Source: Pseudomonas vancouverensis (lineage in GTDB: Bacteria; Pseudomonadota; Gammaproteobacteria; Pseudomonadales; Pseudomonadaceae). Taken from it: DNA of 64,000 bases. The stretch is taken from the NCBI RefSeq assembly GCF_004348895.1, contig NZ_RRZK01000009.1:186001-250000 (forward strand), in the 5' to 3' direction. The translations under genes were made by a program, and so were the position numbers. The first letter of the stretch is position 1, and each line of letters begins with the position of its first letter. Below, piece after piece: positions 18,185-27,267 of the stretch. The notes below the pieces were generated by a model. The model saw nothing but the letters and a program-made list of their open reading frames with translations. It was not told where the DNA came from and did no database searches.

Positions 18185-18239
18185 GGGTCACCTTTTGGCT
18201 TTTTTGTAGGGTGGGGAGGGCAGTGATTCAGCTCTCACC

Positions 18240-18298
18240 TTTACGTTAACGTAAACCTGTGACGAATGGCTGTCAATCGCCCTTTACGTTAACGTCAA
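18240..18298. promoter_or_regulatory. Two LiuR boxes between liuA and the acyl-CoA ligase gene
   Basis: TTTACGTTAACGTAAA (18240-18255) is a perfect 16-base palindrome and TTTACGTTAACGTCAA (18283-18298) a near-perfect copy 43 bases away. Both match the site in front of liuR at 23224-23239. They occupy the shared upstream region of two divergent units, so LiuR (a MerR-family regulator) probably controls both. Confidence 0.85.
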
Positions 18299-18386
18299 CT
18301 TGAGCGAGAGTAGGGGCAGTTCAAGATAGAACGCGTACCCAACTTTGGGAGCGTCAGCCCGTTAAATAAAGACAATAGGGGTCGTC

Positions 18387-20081
18387 ATGGATCAACCCAG
18401 TGCAAGCCCGCAGCGCAGTTACACCCGTGGTTCACAGGACAAGGCCTTGTTGGCGATGACCATCGGTCAGGCGTTCGACTACACCGCCGCGCAGGATCCC
18501 GACGCAGAGGCGCTGGTGGTGCGCCATCAGCAGTTGCGTTACACCTGGCGGCAACTGGCGGAGGCGGCCAACCTGCATGCCCGGGCGTTGCTGGCGTTGG
18601 GGCTGCAGGCCGGGGACCGTCTCGGCATCTGGGCGCCGAACTGCGCCCAGTGGTGCATCACCCAGATCGCCACGGCGAAAATCGGCGTGATTCTGGTCAA
18701 TATCAACCCGGCGTATCGCAGCTCCGAGCTCGAATACGTGGTGAAGCAATCCGGCTGCAAATGGCTGGTCTGCGCCGGGGCCTTCAAGACGTCCAACTAT
18801 CACGCCATGCTCCAGGGCCTGGTGCCGGAATTGGCTGATCAATCCATCGGTCAGCTGCGTAGTGAGCGCCTGCCGGACCTGCGCGGTGTCGTCAGCCTGG
18901 ACCCACAGCCTCCTTCGGGTTTCCTGCCCTGGTCACAGCTGGCCGATCTGGCCGGCAGTGTGGCTGTCGAGCAATTGCACGAGCGTCAGGACAGCCTGCA
19001 TTTCGATCAGCCGGTGAATATCCAGTACACCTCCGGCACCACTGGTTTCCCGAAAGGGGCGACCCTCAGTCACTACAATATTCTCAACAACGGCTACATG
19101 GTCGGCGAGAGCCTCGGGCTGACGAAGGACGATCGCCTGGTGATTCCAGTGCCGCTGTATCATTGCTTCGGCATGGTCATGGGCAACCTGGGCTGCATCA
19201 CTCACGGCAGCACCATGATTTATCCGAACGATGCGTTCGATCCGCTGCTGACCCTCAATACCGTTGCCGAGGAAAAAGCCACGGCGCTCTATGGCGTGCC
19301 CACAATGTTCATCGCCATGCTCGATCAGCCGCAACGCGCAGAGTTCGACCTGTCGACTTTGCGCACCGGGATCATGGCCGGGGCCACGTGCCCTATCGAA
19401 GTGATGCGGCGGGTGATCAACGAAATGCACATGAGCGAAGTGCAGATTGCCTACGGCATGACTGAAACCAGCCCGGTGTCATTGCAGACAGGTCCCGCGG
19501 ATGAACTTGAGCTGCGCGTTACCACGGTGGGGCGCACGCAACCGCAACTGGAAAGCAAGATCATCGACGAGGCGGGCAACCTGGTGCCCCGTGGCACCAT
19601 CGGTGAGCTGTGCACCCGTGGTTACAGCGTGATGCTCGGTTACTGGAACAACCCGGAGGGCACGGCGGAAGCCATCGATCAGGCTGGCTGGATGCACACC
19701 GGTGACCTGGCGAGCATGAATGAGGAGGGCTATGTGTGCATCGCCGGGCGTAACAAGGACATGATCATCCGTGGTGGCGAGAACGTGTACCCGCGGGAGC
19801 TGGAAGAGTTCTTCTTTACCCACCCGGCCGTGGCGGATGTGCAGGTGATCGGCATTCCCTGTTCGCGTTACGGCGAAGAGATCGTTGCCTGGATCAAGTT
19901 CCACCCCGGCCACAGCGCTACCGAACAAGAGCTGCAAGCCTGGTGCAAGGAGCGCATCGCGCACTTCAAGACGCCGCGTTACTTCAAGTTCGTCGAGGAG
20001 TTTCCGATGACTGTAACCGGCAAGATCCAGAAATTCCGCATGCGCGAAATCAGTATCGAGGAGCTCAAAGTGAACCTGTAA
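18387..20081 (+). CDS. AMP-binding acyl-CoA synthetase co-regulated with liu genes
   Basis: A 564-residue adenylate-forming ligase. Motifs in order: the P-loop [16 protein letters not shown], the A5 motif [10 protein letters not shown], the A7-A8 region [42 protein letters not shown], and the A10 lysine in [14 protein letters not shown]. These predict conversion of a carboxylic acid to its CoA thioester with ATP. The gene is divergent from liuABCD and shares its LiuR boxes, so a medium-chain, isovalerate or terpenoid-derived acid substrate is plausible; the exact acid is not determined by sequence. The ATG follows AGGGG at a good distance. Confidence 0.9.
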   Translation: MDQPSASPQRSYTRGSQDKALLAMTIGQAFDYTAAQDPDAEALVVRHQQLRYTWRQLAEAANLHARALLALGLQAGDRLGIWAPNCAQWCITQIATAKIGVILVNINPAYRSSELEYVVKQSGCKWLVCAGAFKTSNYHAMLQGLVPELADQSIGQLRSERLPDLRGVVSLDPQPPSGFLPWSQLADLAGSVAVEQLHERQDSLHFDQPVNIQYTSGTTGFPKGATLSHYNILNNGYMVGESLGLTKDDRLVIPVPLYHCFGMVMGNLGCITHGSTMIYPNDAFDPLLTLNTVAEEKATALYGVPTMFIAMLDQPQRAEFDLSTLRTGIMAGATCPIEVMRRVINEMHMSEVQIAYGMTETSPVSLQTGPADELELRVTTVGRTQPQLESKIIDEAGNLVPRGTIGELCTRGYSVMLGYWNNPEGTAEAIDQAGWMHTGDLASMNEEGYVCIAGRNKDMIIRGGENVYPRELEEFFFTHPAVADVQVIGIPCSRYGEEIVAWIKFHPGHSATEQELQAWCKERIAHFKTPRYFKFVEEFPMTVTGKIQKFRMREISIEELKVNL

Positions 20082-20130
20082 CTCCTGCCGAGTCTTTGAC
20101 GGGCAAATAATGGTCGCAGGTATGTGCTGA

Positions 20131-20160
20131 AAATGCCGATCTCCGTGTCGGCATTTTTTT
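20131..20160 (+). terminator. Rho-independent terminator after the acyl-CoA ligase gene
   Basis: AAATGCCGA (20131-20139) pairs with TCGGCATTT (20148-20156) around an eight-base loop and is followed by a run of T residues. It lies about 50 bases after the ligase stop. Confidence 0.85.
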
Positions 20161-20289
20161 GTCCGCGTTTTCAAGGAGGTCGGGTCACGTAGCAACACAA
20201 TTTACTCGAGAGACCCAAGTTGCCTCTGTTGTATGTTTTTCATGTCTCCAGCCCCGGAGGCATTAATCATTAAAGGAGCAACAATAGTC

Positions 20290-21126
20290 ATGGACGAAAG
20301 AAAATCATTAGCGACCGGTATTGTCTGTGCGCTTCTGCTCATTGGTTTGAGCGAGCGGGCCCAGGCAGGTATTTTTCCCGTTATGCCCGAGCTGTGCGAG
20401 TTGATGAAAGCGACTAATGTCATCACTGACGAGAATCCGGTCGGCTGCGACAGATTGCGGGTGGTTTCCTTCGATTTCACCCATTTCGAAGGCCACACAG
20501 AGCAAGGTTCGGTGATGGTGCTGGATGCCTTTGCACCTTACGTACAAACCATTTTCGACGACCTTCACCGAGCGGCGTTTCCCTTGAGGAAGGCGCGAGG
20601 TCTCGAGCATTACTTGGGGGACGACAAAGCATCCATGGCCGACAACAATACGTCGGCTTTCAATGGGCGGCCGATTACCGGTGGAAGTAGTTGGTCCCTC
20701 CATGCCTACGGTGCGGCAATCGACCTGAATCCGATTCAAAACCCCTTCATTGACATCCAGGCCACGGGGCAGGCGATGATCGACCCGGTTGCCTCGGCAC
20801 GTGCCTATGTCAACCGCATGCAGTTCCGAGCGGAAAAGCCGGAACGTTTCGGTCTTGCTGAACCTGTAGTCGATACCTTCGCTTTCAATGGTTTTATCCA
20901 TTGGGGGGGATACTGGAACTACCCGGTTGATTTTCAGCACTTCGAAGTCGCACCTCGTAGCTTCCTCCAGCATCTGGCATCGGTTTCTGCCGAGCAGGCG
21001 GCAAAGGACTTCGACGGGTATGTTGCCTTCTTTCGTGGTTGTCTGAACGATGCCGAGGAGCAAGATTCGGGTGCTCGTCGGGCCCGTTGCGTAGGCGATA
21101 CCCTGGAGGCGTATCGCCAGAGGTGA
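20290..21126 (+). CDS. Secreted M15-family peptidoglycan peptidase
   Basis: A protein of about 278 residues with a signal peptide ending near AQAG. It has the LAS/M15 zinc-peptidase signature: SWSLHAYGAAIDLNP supplies the S-x-H-x(6)-D ligands, and DFQHFEV supplies the third histidine. GFIHWGGYWN is typical of VanY/L-alanyl-D-glutamate peptidases. It should cut peptide stems of cell-wall material in the periplasm or outside the cell. The ATG at 20290 is 11 bases after AAGGAG, and upstream in-frame starts are poor. It sits between the ligase and liuE with its own terminators on both sides, so it appears unrelated to liu control. Confidence 0.85.
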   Translation: MDERKSLATGIVCALLLIGLSERAQAGIFPVMPELCELMKATNVITDENPVGCDRLRVVSFDFTHFEGHTEQGSVMVLDAFAPYVQTIFDDLHRAAFPLRKARGLEHYLGDDKASMADNNTSAFNGRPITGGSSWSLHAYGAAIDLNPIQNPFIDIQATGQAMIDPVASARAYVNRMQFRAEKPERFGLAEPVVDTFAFNGFIHWGGYWNYPVDFQHFEVAPRSFLQHLASVSAEQAAKDFDGYVAFFRGCLNDAEEQDSGARRARCVGDTLEAYRQR

Positions 21127-21229
21127 TCGGTTCCATACTGGCTTTGCCAGTAGGTGCGCATGGGGAGTCGGATTGGCTTGTGGCATTTCCGAACACAGGA
21201 GGGAGCAAATCTGAACACCAGACAGCACA

Positions 21230-21255
21230 AAGGGGAGCCGAAGCTCCCCTTTAAT
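21230..21255 (+). terminator. Rho-independent terminator after the M15 peptidase gene
   Basis: AAGGGGAGC / GCTCCCCTT with a CGAA tetraloop (21230-21251), followed by TAATTTGT. A short, stable hairpin about 100 bases after the M15 stop. Confidence 0.8.
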
Positions 21256-21778
21256 TTGTCGTTGCGCGTGCTCTTTTTTTATTATTGAGGGTCGGTCTGT
21301 TGTTGTTTTTGGCAACCGTTGCCCTTTACCGCTGTTTTTTGGCGATCCCCATCCGGGATCAAGAGCAAACGTATTTTTTTGAGCGCTGATCTACTTTCTC
21401 GCCAAGCGATCCAACCAGTTCGGGAGCTACCTCAGGGTAGTTTTATTGTTCTCTGCCCGGTTGCGGGTCACTCCGAAAAGCACCCTGAAAAGCACACCTT
21501 CTCCAAAAAAATCTGTTAGCTGCGTCTCTGCCGTGTTGTTTTTGTTATGTCAGAGTCGTTACGTCTTGTTTTTATTAGGGTTGCCGCAATTTTTTTATTC
21601 TTGTTATGCCATAGAGATAGCAGGAGCCGTGCCAACTTTATAAAGCCCTTTAAAATCAACATGTTATGTTTTTGTAGGGTTTTCCGACTCAGGCAAAACC
21701 CTACAATTTGTTTCCGTGTTACTCGCTTATGCCCACGTTTCAGACACACCGGTAACACCCGGATACACGCCCGCACAT
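21256..21778. other. AT-rich intergenic stretch without a recognisable gene
   Basis: About 520 bases whose base composition is clearly more AT-rich than the flanking genes, with many T runs (for example around 21370, 21535 and 21590). Short open frames exist but none has a credible ribosome site plus a recognisable product. It contains one long hairpin at 21672-21706. It could hold a regulatory RNA or be a relic of acquired DNA; neither can be shown. Confidence 0.5.
21672..21706. repeat. Perfect 12-base-pair inverted repeat in the AT-rich gap
   Basis: TTGTAGGGTTTT (21672-21683) and AAAACCCTACAA (21695-21706) are perfect inverted copies around an 11-base loop. TTTGTTT follows on the plus strand. 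It may terminate transcription on the plus strand or bind a dimeric regulator. Confidence 0.6.
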
Positions 21779-22678
21779 TTATTGCGCGCTACGGGCCTTG
21801 GCGACACGGGAGCCGCTTGGGCGACCCAATACCGTGCTGATTTGTCTGCCGGCGAGAATCAAGGCGTCGAGGTCGATGCCGGTTTCGATGCCCAGGCCAT
21901 TGAGCAGGTACACCACGTCTTCGGTGGCGACGTTACCGCTGGCACCCTTGGCATAAGGGCAGCCGCCGAGCCCGGCGATCGAGCTGTCGAACACCGCGAT
22001 GCCTTCCAGCAGGCTGGCATAGATATTGGCCATCGCCTGGCCGTAGGTGTCGTGGAAATGCCCGGCGAGTTTTTCCCGAGGCACATCGGCTGAAACCACA
22101 TCGAACATCTTGCGCGTGGCGCCGGCAGTGCCGGTACCGATGGTGTCGCCCAGGGACACCTCGTAGCAGCCCATGGCGTAGAGTTCGCGAGCGACCAGGG
22201 CGACCTGTTCCGGCGCGACGTTACCTTCGTAGGGGCAGCCCAATACACAGGACACGTAACCGCGCACGGTTACACCATGTTGTTTGGCGGCTTCCATGAT
22301 CGGCACGAAACGCGCCAGGCTCTCGCTGATCGAGCAGTTGATGTTGCGCTGGGAAAAGGCTTCGGACGCCGCCGCGAACACGGCAACTTCCTTGACCCCC
22401 GCAGCAATGGCGTCTTCAAACCCGCGCAGGTTGGGGGCGAGGGCACCATAGACCACGTCCGGCTTGCGCTGGATCTGTGCGAAGACTTCGGCGGAACCGG
22501 CCATCTGCGGCACCCACTTGGGCGAAACAAAACTGCCGACTTCGATATAGCCAAGCCCCGCGGCGGTCAGTGCGTCGACCAGCTGCACCTTGTCGGTGAC
22601 GCTGATGGGCTGGGCTTCATTTTGCAGGCCGTCACGAGGGCCGACTTCGACAAGGCGTACGTAAGTTGGAAGGGACAT
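21779..22678 (-). CDS. liuE: Hydroxymethylglutaryl-CoA lyase
   Basis: A 299-residue lyase that splits HMG-CoA into acetoacetate and acetyl-CoA, the last leucine-catabolic step. It starts MSLPTYVRLVEVGPRDGLQNE at 22678. Conserved elements are the metal-binding GPRDGLQNE, LAGHFHDTYGQAMANIYASLLEG with the two metal-ligand histidines, and the family signature GGCPYAKGASGNVATEDVVYLL with the active cysteine. It lies 100 bases downstream of liuR on the same strand, separated from liuABCD by the ligase and M15 genes. Confidence 0.95.
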   Translation of the reverse strand: MSLPTYVRLVEVGPRDGLQNEAQPISVTDKVQLVDALTAAGLGYIEVGSFVSPKWVPQMAGSAEVFAQIQRKPDVVYGALAPNLRGFEDAIAAGVKEVAVFAAASEAFSQRNINCSISESLARFVPIMEAAKQHGVTVRGYVSCVLGCPYEGNVAPEQVALVARELYAMGCYEVSLGDTIGTGTAGATRKMFDVVSADVPREKLAGHFHDTYGQAMANIYASLLEGIAVFDSSIAGLGGCPYAKGASGNVATEDVVYLLNGLGIETGIDLDALILAGRQISTVLGRPSGSRVAKARSAQ

Positions 22679-22779
22679 GGGTTTGACCTGTTGTAATCGT
22701 CTGAATGAATTGAGAACCCCTGTGATCGTCGGATCGCCGCCCGGAGACAAGCTCGCTCTCACAGGGGGCTTGTGTCGGC

Positions 22780-23181
22780 TTATTGAACCGATTGCTGATT
22801 CTTGAGCGTCTGCTCCAGCGCCTGCACGCAACGCTCTTCGGCCGTATCGAGTTCGAGCTTCATCTGTTCGATATCCAGCAATTGCTGCTCGAGCTGTTCC
22901 CGGCGCTCGCTGATTTTTGCCAGCATGCTGTGCAGTTGCTTGGTGTTACCGCTCGACGGGTCGTAGAGCTCGATCAGTTCACGGCATTCGGCCAGCGAGA
23001 AACCGATACGCTTGCCACGCAGGATCAGCTTCAAACTGACTTTGTCTCGCGGCGAATAAATGCGTTCCTGGCCACGGCGCTCGGGGCTGAGCAGGCCTTG
23101 TTCTTCATAGAAGCGAATGGCGCGGGTGGTGATGTCGAGCTCGCGGGCGAGGTCGGAGATGCTGTAGGTCTGGCTGCTCAT
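22780..23181 (-). CDS. liuR: MerR-family regulator LiuR
   Basis: A MerR-type regulator of about 133 residues, starting MSSQTYSISDLARELDITTRAIRFYEEQGLLSPERRGQERIYSPRDKVSLKLILRGKRIGFSL. The helix-turn-helix and wing are clear; a coiled-coil dimerisation region covers about residues 80-130 and is rich in Glu, Gln and Leu. No metal-binding cysteine cluster is seen, in keeping with an acyl-CoA-type effector. A GTG at 23187 is an alternative start. A LiuR palindrome 43 bases before the ATG predicts autoregulation, and liuE follows. Confidence 0.92.
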   Translation of the reverse strand: MSSQTYSISDLARELDITTRAIRFYEEQGLLSPERRGQERIYSPRDKVSLKLILRGKRIGFSLAECRELIELYDPSSGNTKQLHSMLAKISERREQLEQQLLDIEQMKLELDTAEERCVQALEQTLKNQQSVQ

Positions 23182-23223
23182 GGGCACGCTCGAATGAGGT
23201 TATGACCTTAAACTAATGGCAGG

Positions 23224-23239
23224 TTGACGTTTACGTCAA
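23224..23239. promoter_or_regulatory. LiuR box upstream of liuR
   Basis: TTGACGTTTACGTCAA is a TTGACGT-TT-ACGTCAA inverted repeat, closely matching the two boxes at 18240-18298. Its place just before liuR implies autoregulation and joint control of liuE. Confidence 0.82.
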
Positions 23240-23271
23240 GGGGCAGGTTTTTTCAGTGTCTGGGCTAACCC

Positions 23272-23293
23272 CATCGCGAGCTTGCTCGCGATG
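23272..23293. repeat. REP-type palindrome
   Basis: CATCGCGAG-CTTG-CTCGCGATG, a nine-base-pair stem of the common P. fluorescens REP kind, between liuR and the LysR gene. Confidence 0.75.
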
Positions 23294-23314
23294 AAGGCTC
23301 TGCTGTGCTGCGTC

Positions 23315-24244
23315 TTATACTTTCTCGAGCTTTTTCTCCTGCGCCGTCACCTGTTGGCACAACTCGATCATCTGTTCGCGCATCCAGCGGTTCGCCGGGT
23401 CCTGGTCGGTGCTTTCGTGCCAGTACAAGTGCGTCTCCACCGGTGGCACATCGTTGACCGGCAGGTAAAAGGCATGCAGGTCGTTACGCCGGGCGAAGCG
23501 CTCCGGCACGGTCATGACCATGTCGGTCTGCTGCAAGACTTGCGATGCCATCAGATAGTGCTGGGAGCGCAGGGCGATCTTGCGCTGGATGCCCATCTTG
23601 CCCAGCGCCAGGTCGACATAACCCAGGCCACTGCGGCGACTGGAAATATGGATGTGGGTCAGGCCCAAATAATCATCCAGCGAGAGTTTCTCCTTGCCCG
23701 CCAGCGGATGACCCTTGCGCATGGCGCAGACATAGCGGTCCTCCATCAGCTTGACGTGGCGCACTTGCGGATCGGTGTTGAGCGGTGCATCAACGGCGAA
23801 GTCGAGGCGTCCGGCCGCCAGTTCCTTGGTGGTTTCCCGGCGTTTGGACAGGAAGCTTTCGATGATCACGGTCGGCGCCAGGCGACGCAAGCGCTGGAAC
23901 AGCGGTGGCAGGATCACCGCCTCGGTGAGGTCGGTCATGCTGATACGGTAGGTCTTGACCGCTTGCTGCGGATTGAAAATGCGACTTTCCTGTACCGACA
24001 CACGCAGCAGCGAGAGCGCGTTACGCACCGGGCCGATGATGTTCTGGGCCATGGGTGTGGGCACCATGCCCTGGGCGGTGCGCACGAACAGCGGGTCGTT
24101 GAACGTCTCGCGCAGCCGGGCCAGTGCGTTGGAAACGGCCGGCTGGGTGATGCCGACAATCTGCCCGGCGCGGGTCAGGTTCGCTTCGGTATAGATCGCG
24201 TCGAAGACGATGAAAAGGTTGAGATCGACCTTGCTCAGATTCAT
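23315..24244 (-). CDS. LysR-family transcriptional regulator
   Basis: A 309-residue LysR-type regulator. The N-terminal winged helix (VDLNLFIVFDAIYTEANLTRAGQIVGITQPAVSNALARLRETFNDPLFVR) is typical of the NodD/PcpR-like branch, and the remainder is the two-lobed effector domain. It is divergent from the acyl-CoA dehydrogenase gene with ~165 bases between the starts, so it probably activates that gene. No operator can be fixed by eye, although the intergenic region has AT-rich candidate T-N11-A sites. Confidence 0.9.
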   Translation of the reverse strand: MNLSKVDLNLFIVFDAIYTEANLTRAGQIVGITQPAVSNALARLRETFNDPLFVRTAQGMVPTPMAQNIIGPVRNALSLLRVSVQESRIFNPQQAVKTYRISMTDLTEAVILPPLFQRLRRLAPTVIIESFLSKRRETTKELAAGRLDFAVDAPLNTDPQVRHVKLMEDRYVCAMRKGHPLAGKEKLSLDDYLGLTHIHISSRRSGLGYVDLALGKMGIQRKIALRSQHYLMASQVLQQTDMVMTVPERFARRNDLHAFYLPVNDVPPVETHLYWHESTDQDPANRWMREQMIELCQQVTAQEKKLEKV

Positions 24245-24409
24245 TACGCGGCTCTCTTATTGTGTGTGCGGGCTGACCGTGAGGATCAGCCGATCATATA
24301 TCGGTGATGAATGTTAATACACGCCGAGAATAGGCTAGGTAAATTATCAACGCTGTTCTAGCATCGATTGCATGATCTAAACAACCTCCCCCAAGAAGGT
24401 ATCTTGCTC

Positions 24410-25639
24410 ATGGATTTCGCTTATTCGCCCAAGGTTCAGGAACTGCGTGAGCGCGTTACCGCGTTCATGGACACCTACGTCTATCCCGCAGAAGCCGTGT
24501 TCGAGCGTCAGGTTGCCGAAGGTGACCGCTGGCAGCCGACCGCGATCATGGAAGAACTCAAACTCAAGGCCAAGGCTGAAGGCCTGTGGAATTTGTTTCT
24601 GCCTGAGTCCGAGCTCGGTGCCGGTCTGACCAACCTCGAGTACGCGCCACTGGCGGAAATCATGGGCCGTTCGTTGCTGGGGCCAGAGCCGTTCAACTGC
24701 TCGGCACCGGACACCGGCAATATGGAAGTGCTGGTGCGCTACGCCAACGAAGAGCAGAAGCAGCGCTGGCTTGAACCGCTGCTGCGTGGCGAGATCCGCT
24801 CGGCATTCGCCATGACCGAACCGGATGTTGCGTCTTCAGACGCCACCAACATGGCCGCCCGTGCCGTGCGTGATGGAGACGAGTGGGTCATCAACGGCAA
24901 GAAATGGTGGACCTCCGGCGCTTGCGACCCGCGCTGCAAGATCCTGATCTTCATGGGCCTGAGCAATCCCGATGCACCGCGTCATGCACAGCACTCGATG
25001 ATCCTGGTGCCGGTGGATACCCCCGGGGTGAAAATCCTGCGTCCGTTGCCGGTGTTCGGCTACGACGATGCGCCCCACGGTCACGCCGAAGTGCTGTTTG
25101 AAAACGTCCGGGTGCCGTACGAAAACGTACTGCTGGGTGAGGGACGGGGCTTCGAAATCGCTCAGGGGCGCCTTGGCCCTGGCCGCATCCACCACTGCAT
25201 GCGTTCGATCGGCATGGCGGAGCGGGCGCTGGAACTGATGTGCAAGCGTTCGGTGAGTCGCACCGCTTTCGGCAAGCCGCTGGCGCGCCTGGGTGGCAAC
25301 GTCGACAAGATCGCCGACTCGCGGATGGAAATCGACATGGCCCGCCTGCTGACCCTGAAAGCGGCGTACATGATGGACACCGTCGGCAACAAGGTGGCCA
25401 GAAGCGAGATCGCGCAGATCAAGGTGGTTGCACCGAACGTGGCCTTGCGTGTGATCGATCGGGCGATCCAGATCCATGGCGGGGCAGGGGTGTCCAACGA
25501 TTTCCCGCTGGCCTACATGTACGCAATGCAGCGCACCCTGCGCCTGGCCGACGGCCCGGATGAAGTGCACCGCGCGGCGATCGGCAAGTTCGAGATTGGC
25601 AAGTACGTGCCGAAGGAAATGATGCGTAGCGGGCACTAA
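24410..25639 (+). CDS. Acyl-CoA dehydrogenase (ACAD10/11-like)
   Basis: A flavoenzyme of about 409 residues. Landmarks are [45 protein letters not shown] (FAD and substrate binding), [37 protein letters not shown], and [35 protein letters not shown]. These match the ACAD10/11-type branch. The ATG at 24410 (MDFAYSPKV) is preferred over an in-frame ATG at 24368 because the protein then begins at the conserved N-terminal helix. The substrate is unknown. A long palindromic repeat follows the stop. Confidence 0.88.
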   Translation: MDFAYSPKVQELRERVTAFMDTYVYPAEAVFERQVAEGDRWQPTAIMEELKLKAKAEGLWNLFLPESELGAGLTNLEYAPLAEIMGRSLLGPEPFNCSAPDTGNMEVLVRYANEEQKQRWLEPLLRGEIRSAFAMTEPDVASSDATNMAARAVRDGDEWVINGKKWWTSGACDPRCKILIFMGLSNPDAPRHAQHSMILVPVDTPGVKILRPLPVFGYDDAPHGHAEVLFENVRVPYENVLLGEGRGFEIAQGRLGPGRIHHCMRSIGMAERALELMCKRSVSRTAFGKPLARLGGNVDKIADSRMEIDMARLLTLKAAYMMDTVGNKVARSEIAQIKVVAPNVALRVIDRAIQIHGGAGVSNDFPLAYMYAMQRTLRLADGPDEVHRAAIGKFEIGKYVPKEMMRSGH

Positions 25640-25645
25640 TACTTC

Positions 25646-25777
25646 TGTGGTGAGGGAGCTTGCTCCCGCTGGGTCGCGAAGCGGCCCCAAATCCGATGAC
25701 CCGGTCGTATCAGATGCGCCGGGTTGTCTGATTTGCGGCTGCTGCGCAGCCGAACGGGAGCAAGCTCCCTCGCCACA
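25646..25777. repeat. 132 bp palindromic repeat, copy 1
   Basis: Begins TGTGGTGAGGGAGCTTGCTC and ends with its imperfect inverted copy GAGCAAGCTCCCTCGCCACA. Inside are a second inverted element (GTCGCGAAGCGGCCCC and GGCTGCTGCGCAGCC) and a variable centre. Three more copies in the same orientation occur at 34468, 37912 and 39663. Confidence 0.85.
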
Positions 25778-25794
25778 TTGGTCAATGTTTCAAC

Positions 25795-27135
25795 TCAATA
25801 CACCCAAACCTCAACCCGCCGGTTCCTGATCCTGCCTTCATCTTCGTTATTGGTTGCCACCGGCATCTGCGCGCCAAACCCGCGAATATCGCGAAACACC
25901 ACGCCGCTTTTCACCAACTCCCGCCGCACCGCCATGGCTCGCAGCTTCGACAGCAGATCGGCCCGCGCCGGGTCGCTCTTGGCATCGCCAAAACCCACCA
26001 GGGTCACCTGGCCCTGGGTTTTCTGGTTCTGCTTTATATAGTCGAGCACCCGGGCAAGGTCCTGCCGGGCCTTGTTGTCCAGGGTGGCGCTGCCTTCTTC
26101 AAAACGAAAATTCACTGACAGGCGTTGCGCGTGGCGACTCAGGGACTGGTAGCCCTCGGGCATCAACGCATTGGGCGTCACCGCCATCGCCTGGACGGTC
26201 TGCGCAATGAAGCCATTGGCAGCAACGATGGCCTGGCCTTTGGCACTTTGGGCGAACACTGCCAGCGCATTGGCCCACGGGTTTTTTCCGGTCGGGGGCA
26301 AGTAGAAGAACAGCCGGCGCGATAACGGATAGTCTTCCGTGGCGATCAGATTGTTGAGCGGTAGCATCGCCTGGGATTGTCCATCGACAATCGCCACGGC
26401 TTTGGCCTGACGCACGTAGGGCAGGCCGATAAAGCCGATAGCCTGCGGGTCTGCGCTCACGGAGTCGGACAGTTGCTCGCTGGATTCGAAGCGCTGCGCA
26501 GCATTGCCGAGTTTTTTCCCATGGCTGGCGAGGACCAGTTCCTTGAAGGTGTCGTAGGTACCCGACTGATCATCGCGCGCATATAGATGAATCGCTCCGC
26601 CTTTGCCGCCGACCTCTTCCCAGGTTTTGATTTCGCCACTGAAAATGCGCGCCAGTTGCTCGGTGTCGAGTAGGTGCAGGGGATTGTCCGGATGAACAAT
26701 GATCGCCAGGCCATCGATGGCAATGACCTGTTCGGCGCTGGGACTTTTCAGATCACCCAGGGATTTGAGACTGGCCAGTTCGCTGTCCTTGATCGGTCGC
26801 GATGAAGCGGCGAGGTCGGCATTGGCGTTTTTCAGGGCAGCAAAACCCGTGCTGGAACCGTGTGCTGCCACTTCCACGATAACCTGTTTGCCTTGATCGT
26901 TTTCACCGACGAGGCGCAACTCGTTGGTCGTGTCCGTTGCTTCGCGGTGAATGTTGCGCAGGCCTTGTTCCTGCAGCAGGCCCTCGACCAGTGCCGGGCC
27001 CAATGCTGCACCGATGGTGTTGGAGCCCTGGATGCGCAACGCCGGGCCTTGATCCGGGACCGGCAAGCCGGCAGCGAAAGCCGCCTGCGGCAAGACAAGG
27101 CACAGCATCATCAGGAACAATACGCGCAGCGTCAT
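25795..27135 (-). CDS. PstS-like phosphate-binding domain fused to an OmpA peptidoglycan-binding domain
   Basis: A 446-residue exported protein. The signal peptide ends at AAFAAG. Residues ~25-310 resemble the phosphate ABC substrate-binding fold (LRIQGSNTIGAALGPALVEGLL; VAAHGSSTGFAAL; DDQSGTYDTFKELVL). Residues ~330-446 form an OmpA/Pal-type domain (NFRFEEGSATLDNKARQDLARVLDYIKQ; GRIRNRRVEVWVY). This suggests a periplasmic binding protein tethered to peptidoglycan. No transporter genes lie nearby. The ATG at 27135 has AAAGG upstream; a TTG at 27156 is less likely. Whether it binds phosphate is not shown. Confidence 0.87.
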   Translation of the reverse strand: MTLRVLFLMMLCLVLPQAAFAAGLPVPDQGPALRIQGSNTIGAALGPALVEGLLQEQGLRNIHREATDTTNELRLVGENDQGKQVIVEVAAHGSSTGFAALKNANADLAASSRPIKDSELASLKSLGDLKSPSAEQVIAIDGLAIIVHPDNPLHLLDTEQLARIFSGEIKTWEEVGGKGGAIHLYARDDQSGTYDTFKELVLASHGKKLGNAAQRFESSEQLSDSVSADPQAIGFIGLPYVRQAKAVAIVDGQSQAMLPLNNLIATEDYPLSRRLFFYLPPTGKNPWANALAVFAQSAKGQAIVAANGFIAQTVQAMAVTPNALMPEGYQSLSRHAQRLSVNFRFEEGSATLDNKARQDLARVLDYIKQNQKTQGQVTLVGFGDAKSDPARADLLSKLRAMAVRRELVKSGVVFRDIRGFGAQMPVATNNEDEGRIRNRRVEVWVY

Positions 27136-27224
27136 GCCGGCACCTTTCAAAGCCAAAGGGAGTGCCGGGAGAATAAGTCAGTAAGGTTTCTGAAAAATGA
27201 CAGTCGGTGTAATGGCTGGGTCAA

Positions 27225-27252
27225 TGTAGGAGCGAGCAGGCTCGCTCCTACA
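27225..27252. repeat. REP-type palindrome
   Basis: TGTAGGAGCGAG-CAGG-CTCGCTCCTACA, a perfect 12-base-pair stem just after xthA on the minus strand. It may also act as a transcript end. Confidence 0.75.
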
Positions 27253-27267
27253 GGGGAACGGGAAAAA

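Noticed and set aside
21446..21840. Small plus-strand open frames in the AT-rich gap
   Set aside because: Hydrophobic or Arg-rich translations without ribosome sites or recognisable families, one of them running into liuE in reverse.
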